From NCBI GenBank assembly GCA_903837355.1, contig CAILUI010000460.1, forward strand, positions 1 to 64,000: DNA of 64,000 nt, read 5' to 3'. This document shows positions 60,880 through 64,000 of this stretch, piece after piece. This DNA comes from an uncultured Victivallales bacterium (lineage in GTDB: Bacteria > Verrucomicrobiota > Lentisphaeria > Oligosphaerales > JAFGRS01). Position numbers and translations under genes: made by a program. Position 1 is the stretch's first letter; each line of letters starts with the position of its first letter. Under the pieces are notes generated by a model that had not been told where the DNA came from, did not search any database, and saw nothing but the letters and a program-made list of their open reading frames with translations.

Positions 60880-61689
60880 TCAGGGCAGCCGGTCGCGGTC
60901 GCCGAAGGGCGGGAACGACTGTCTGGCTTCCCAGAGTTTGGCGTACTTGATGAAGATGTAGAACATGGTGCTGACGGCGACGACCAGGCCCGGCAGGCCC
61001 TCCCGGAAGCCGCCCTTGAGGACGTAGTCGCGGAGGAAACGTGCCAGGGGGTTGCCGAGGAGCTTCAGCAGCCCAAAGCGCGTGTTGGCGGCGAGCATGT
61101 CCTGGACGGCCGTGTCGGAGTAGCGGCCGATCGTGCCCAACTGGTCGGCGATGTTGGCATAGGTGTAGTGGTAGTAGAAACCGTCCAGGCGCCCGATGCG
61201 TCCCTGTAGGTGGATGTTGGCGTGCAGGCCGCCCTCCCAGCGCCCGCAGGAGCGCCGGTACAGGCGGACCTCGTGGTCCGGGACCCAGCCGCCGTGCAGA
61301 TGCCAGCGGCCGAGATAGTAGGTGCGCCGCTCGGCCTGGTAGCCGACGAACGCCTCGGTCCCGGCGCGGGCCGCGTTGGCGCGCAGTTCGTCCTGCATAG
61401 CTCTCGCCAGGGCCGGCGAGATCTCCTCGTCCGCATCGACGAACAGCGACCAGTCATGCGTACACTGTTCCGATGCGTACTGGTACTGGTCGCGGAACCC
61501 CGGCCAGGAGCGCTGCTCGAGGCGCGCCGTGTAGCGGCGCGCGATCTCCAGCGTGCGGTCGGTACTGAAGGAGTCCACGACCACGATCTCGTCCGCCCAC
61601 TGCAGGCTGCGCAGCGCCGTCTCGAGGGTCCGTTCGTTGTTGAACGTGATCAGGTAGGCGGAGACGGGGATGTGCTCGGCGCGGCTCAC
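60880..61689 (-). CDS. Family 2 glycosyltransferase (WaaE/KdtX-like)
   Basis: A 269-residue protein from GTG 61689, with AAGGAG 7 nt upstream. GT-A features: ISAYLITFNNERTLE-like N-terminal strand (VSAYLITFNNERTLETALRS), ADEIVVVDSFSTDRTLEIAR and the metal-binding DxD-type FVDADEEI. The acceptor side has YLGRWHLHGGWVPDHEVRLY, a hallmark of the lipopolysaccharide core glucosyltransferase subfamily. A C-terminal hydrophobic helix (GLPGLVVAVSTMFYIFIKY) probably binds the membrane. It suggests a Gram-negative envelope. It follows the metallo-beta-lactamase gene by 31 nt. Confidence 0.9.
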   Translation of the reverse strand: MSRAEHIPVSAYLITFNNERTLETALRSLQWADEIVVVDSFSTDRTLEIARRYTARLEQRSWPGFRDQYQYASEQCTHDWSLFVDADEEISPALARAMQDELRANAARAGTEAFVGYQAERRTYYLGRWHLHGGWVPDHEVRLYRRSCGRWEGGLHANIHLQGRIGRLDGFYYHYTYANIADQLGTIGRYSDTAVQDMLAANTRFGLLKLLGNPLARFLRDYVLKGGFREGLPGLVVAVSTMFYIFIKYAKLWEARQSFPPFGDRDRLP

Positions 61690-61720
61690 GGCAGGCTCCT
61701 TGGCAGGGGGCACCGAGCGC

Positions 61721-62341
61721 TCACGGTCGGACGAACGGGTTGCTGCGCCGTTCGCTGCCGATGGTCGTGGGCGCACCGTGGCCCGGGTAGACGCGGGTCT
61801 CGGCCGGCAACACATAGAGGACCTCGCGCAGCGAGCGCTCCAAGTCCGTCAGGCTACCACCCGGCAGATCGGTGCGGCCCACGCCACCACAGAACAGCGT
61901 GTCGCCCGAAAACAGCACCCCGGCCGCCGGGATCCGGAAACAGACGCACCCCGGCGTATGGCCCGGGGTGGGCAGGACTTCGATGCCGAGGCCAAAGCCG
62001 TCCACGGCCTCGGGGAGCGGCTCCGGCAGATCCGTGGCCGCCGGTAGCCAGGGCAGCAGCGCGTTGAGCGGACTGAGATAGAGCTGCCGCTCTGCGGGGT
62101 GGATGAACACCGCGATGCCGAAGCGCCGGCACACCTCCCCGACCGCACGGATATGGTCGACATGCCCGTGCGTCAGCACTACCGCGACCGGCGTGAAGCC
62201 CGCCGCGGTAACGGCCGCAACGATGTCTGCCGCATCGTCGCCGGGGTCGATGATGACACCGCGGGCGGTGCTCGGATCCCAAGCCAGGTAGCAGTTCACC
62301 TCGAGCATGCCGACGGGCAGCGTTTGCACCTGCAGCGCCAT
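61721..62341 (-). CDS. MBL-fold metallohydrolase (glyoxalase II-like)
   Basis: A 206-residue protein with AAGGAG 6 nt before ATG 62341. The zinc-binding motif T-His58-G-His60-V-Asp62-His63 is intact, followed by LPTPGHTPGCVCF, LFSGDTLFCGGVGRTDLPGG with the bridging Asp, and VYPGHGAPTTIGSER near the end. This is the YcbL/hydroxyacylglutathione-hydrolase-like subgroup, smaller than true glyoxalase II because it lacks the C-terminal substrate domain. Thioester hydrolysis is likely, but the substrate is unknown. First gene of the operon, divergent from the secreted protein at 62556. Confidence 0.92.
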   Translation of the reverse strand: MALQVQTLPVGMLEVNCYLAWDPSTARGVIIDPGDDAADIVAAVTAAGFTPVAVVLTHGHVDHIRAVGEVCRRFGIAVFIHPAERQLYLSPLNALLPWLPAATDLPEPLPEAVDGFGLGIEVLPTPGHTPGCVCFRIPAAGVLFSGDTLFCGGVGRTDLPGGSLTDLERSLREVLYVLPAETRVYPGHGAPTTIGSERRSNPFVRP

Positions 62342-62555
62342 GGACTCTCCTTGACCCTGTGTCCGGCCCCGCGCCGGAGTCGTTCCGGAACGCGGTCGGA
62401 TACTATAGCGGCTGGACGACATCCTGCGGCCCCTGGAACCGCCGGGCAGCGTTGACCTCGGCGCGCAACCGTGTATGTTGGCCTAACGGGTTGCGGTCGC
62501 GACTGCCGTGACGCCGTTGCGGCGCCAGAGGTTGGAACACGGGTGGGTCTTGCCT

Positions 62556-63254
62556 ATGTATCGCACACGTCTTGTCGGCCTGACGCTGGTGTTCTTCATG
62601 GCGGCAGCGGGCCCGCTTCTGGCCCAGACGCCGCGCTGGGTGGTGACCCAGCGCTGGCAGGGGTTCGGTTCCCAGCAGACGGAGATGTTCTGGGTCAATG
62701 GCGACGCCTGGCGCGTCCGTTACCGGCCTTCCGGAAAGGGCCTTTTCCAGATCGTGGTCTACGATGCCCAGGGGAAGCTCGTTGACACGGCCGCGAACGA
62801 GAGTGATCTCGTCCCGGTTGCGGGTTCGTCCACCCTCCACGGTCGCGGGCAGCGCTATCTCGGTATCACCGGCCTCGATTCGAGCTGGGAGATCAGCGTG
62901 GAGCAGCATGTCACCGTGGTCGAGGAGTGGCACCTGCGCCAGTTGCTCCAGCAGCCCCGGCCGCAGTTACTGAAAGTCGGCCTGTGGACCGGTAGTGACG
63001 GCGAGAGCGAATACACCTTCACCGTGCCCTCGCGCAGTTGGCAGATCCGCCACTGCCATAGCGGCGACGGGCTGCTGCAGATCAGGATCACGGATGCGGC
63101 GGGGGCGGTGGCTCTGGGCGCCAACGAGGTGCGCGCCGCCGAAGGCAGCAGTTGGGTGCACCAGGCCGGCACCTTCACGATGCGTGTCAACGCCGACCAG
63201 GTCGACTGGAAGGTCGACGTGCTCTGCGAGGACACGCCTGCCACCAGGGAATGA
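62556..63254 (+). CDS. Secreted hypothetical beta-rich protein
   Basis: A 232-residue protein with a signal peptide (LVGLTLVFFMAAAGPLLAQT) starting at ATG 62556. Two similar halves are visible: WVNGDAWRVRYRPSGKGLFQ with VVYDAQGKLVDTA, and VPSRSWQIRHCHSGDGLLQI with RITDAAGAVALGAN. This suggests a duplicated beta-sandwich; in each half the second part ends in an ITGLDSSWEISVEQ / NADQVDWKVDVLCE strand set, a pattern common in periplasmic ligand-binding proteins. No enzyme motif is seen. It ends in a run of ATG triplets overlapping thiD, so translation is coupled. Function unknown. Confidence 0.7.
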   Translation: MYRTRLVGLTLVFFMAAAGPLLAQTPRWVVTQRWQGFGSQQTEMFWVNGDAWRVRYRPSGKGLFQIVVYDAQGKLVDTAANESDLVPVAGSSTLHGRGQRYLGITGLDSSWEISVEQHVTVVEEWHLRQLLQQPRPQLLKVGLWTGSDGESEYTFTVPSRSWQIRHCHSGDGLLQIRITDAAGAVALGANEVRAAEGSSWVHQAGTFTMRVNADQVDWKVDVLCEDTPATRE

Positions 63255-63256
63255 TG

Positions 63257-64000
63257 ATGATGGACCGACCGACCGTGCTGAGCATTGCCGGCAGTGACAG
63301 CGGCGGCGGTGCCGGGATCCAGGCAGACCTGGCCGCCTTTGCCTACTTCGAGGTCATCGGCACGACCGCCATCACCGCGGTGACGGCGCAGAATCCGCAC
63401 GCGGTCACCGGCGTCTACCCCGTGGAACCCGCCGGCCTTGCCGCTCAGATCGATGCTGTTTTCGGCGGCTTTGCCGTCGCTGCCGTGAAGACCGGAATGC
63501 TGTTCAGCGCGGCCCTCATTGAGCAGGTCGCTGCGCGCCTGGCCCAGCACCGCCCCCGCTGGCTGGTGGTGGACCCGGTCATGGTGGCCACCAGCGGGGC
63601 CACGTTGCTGCGTGACGATGCCGTTGAGGCGCTGTGCTCCAAGCTTCTACCCATGGCCGCACTGATCACTCCGAATCTACCTGAAGCCGAGGCTCTAGTG
63701 CGGCGACCGATCCGCTCGGCGGCGGAGGCTGAGGCGGCGGCCGTTGAGCTCTCGGGCCGCTATGGTTGCTGGGCCCTCGTCAAGGGCGGGCATGGCCGTA
63801 GTGACCGGGCCGTGGATGTGCTGGTCCATGCCGGTCATACCTGGCGGTTCAGTGCGCCGCGCCAGGCGGCCCCCACCACCCACGGCACCGGCTGCTCGCT
63901 CAGTGCCGCCATCGCTGCCGGTCTGGCTACTGGCGAGACGCCACCGGAGTCGGTACGGCGTGCGAAGGCCTATGTTCTGGGGCGGCTGCGGTCGTGCCAG
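63257..64000 (+). CDS. thiD: Hydroxymethylpyrimidine/phosphomethylpyrimidine kinase (partial, runs off the window)
   Basis: At least 248 residues, cut at the right edge. Four consecutive ATG codons (63251-63262) overlap the preceding stop; AGGGA spacing favours the third or fourth. The N-terminus VLSIAGSDSGGGAGIQADLA binds the pyrimidine and phosphate. KTGMLFSA and WLVVDPVMVATSG follow, and the C-terminal ribokinase-like motif HGTGCSLSAAIAAGLA supplies the anion hole and catalytic base region. ThiD phosphorylates HMP and HMP-P with ATP in thiamine synthesis. About 10-20 residues are probably missing. No TPP riboswitch is apparent upstream. Confidence 0.93.
   Translation, partial: MMDRPTVLSIAGSDSGGGAGIQADLAAFAYFEVIGTTAITAVTAQNPHAVTGVYPVEPAGLAAQIDAVFGGFAVAAVKTGMLFSAALIEQVAARLAQHRPRWLVVDPVMVATSGATLLRDDAVEALCSKLLPMAALITPNLPEAEALVRRPIRSAAEAEAAAVELSGRYGCWALVKGGHGRSDRAVDVLVHAGHTWRFSAPRQAAPTTHGTGCSLSAAIAAGLATGETPPESVRRAKAYVLGRLRSCQ

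Overview
The window is high-GC, densely coding bacterial DNA with no rRNA, tRNA or CRISPR array that I can recognise. The gene content points to a carbohydrate-scavenging bacterium of the PVC/Planctomycetota-Lentisphaerota type or a similar lineage. It has secreted glycoside hydrolases (two GH29 loci, GH20, a GH50-like enzyme with a CBM9-like domain, a DUF4091 protein), several beta-helix pectate-lyase-like proteins, a sulfatase, a sialate-esterase-like SGNH hydrolase, a Tat-exported Gfo/Idh/MocA oxidoreductase, and a type II pseudopilin with the H-X9-DG motif. Intergenic regions are rich in palindromic repeats. The phylum is an inference; no marker gene settles it.

Layout. 1-4145: a tandem repeat, a small Cys-rich protein and a TRAP transporter operon (dctP-dctQ-[four-helix-bundle gene]-dctM, minus strand). 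4146-12587: a MITE-like palindromic element, then a plus-strand operon (DUF4091 protein, beta-helix protein, alpha/beta hydrolase, SSS symporter) converging on a sulfatase. 12588-16245: a 1160-residue secreted protein of unknown family. 16329-26285: two pieces of a GH29 alpha-L-fucosidase pseudogene separated by about 9 kb. That 9 kb holds a secreted beta-helix/Calx-beta adhesin-like protein and a sensor/response-regulator pair whose sensor is cut by one in-frame TAG. 26286-31810: nested repeats, a beta-helix protein, RidA, a pseudopilin and a YhhN protein. 31811-43624: a UvrD/PcrA helicase, a glycosyltransferase with a small overlapping Gly/Pro-rich gene, GH20 and GH29 enzymes, a CapA-like protein and a RACo-like corrinoid-protein activator. 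43625-44782: a repeat-rich gap. 44783-60382: a 1978-residue repeat-built surface protein, a small secreted partner, the GH50-like enzyme, the oxidoreductase followed by a HEAT/FN3/PA14 protein, a DUF4143 ATPase and an SGNH esterase. 60383-64000: a DUF493-GT2-MBL operon divergent from a secreted protein and thiD, which runs off the window.

How the genes work together. Most of the window serves to find, release and import sugars: desulfation, deacetylation, glycosidic cleavage, then uptake by TRAP and SSS carriers. The two-component pair in the 9 kb block may regulate a surface protein next to it.

Most notable signals. (1) Short-period (7-9 bp) tandem arrays or inverted arrays lie at or just beyond the stop codons of six unrelated genes; one inverted pair encloses a four-helix-bundle gene inside the TRAP operon, which suggests a family of small mobile elements that target gene 3' ends. 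(2) A fucosidase is disrupted by a signalling/surface-protein block. (3) A double-propeller histidine kinase is split by a TGG-to-TAG change inside a conserved WSPDG motif. (4) Its response regulator carries an NtrC-like AAA+ domain lacking GAFTGA and Walker B, joined to a winged-helix-like end.
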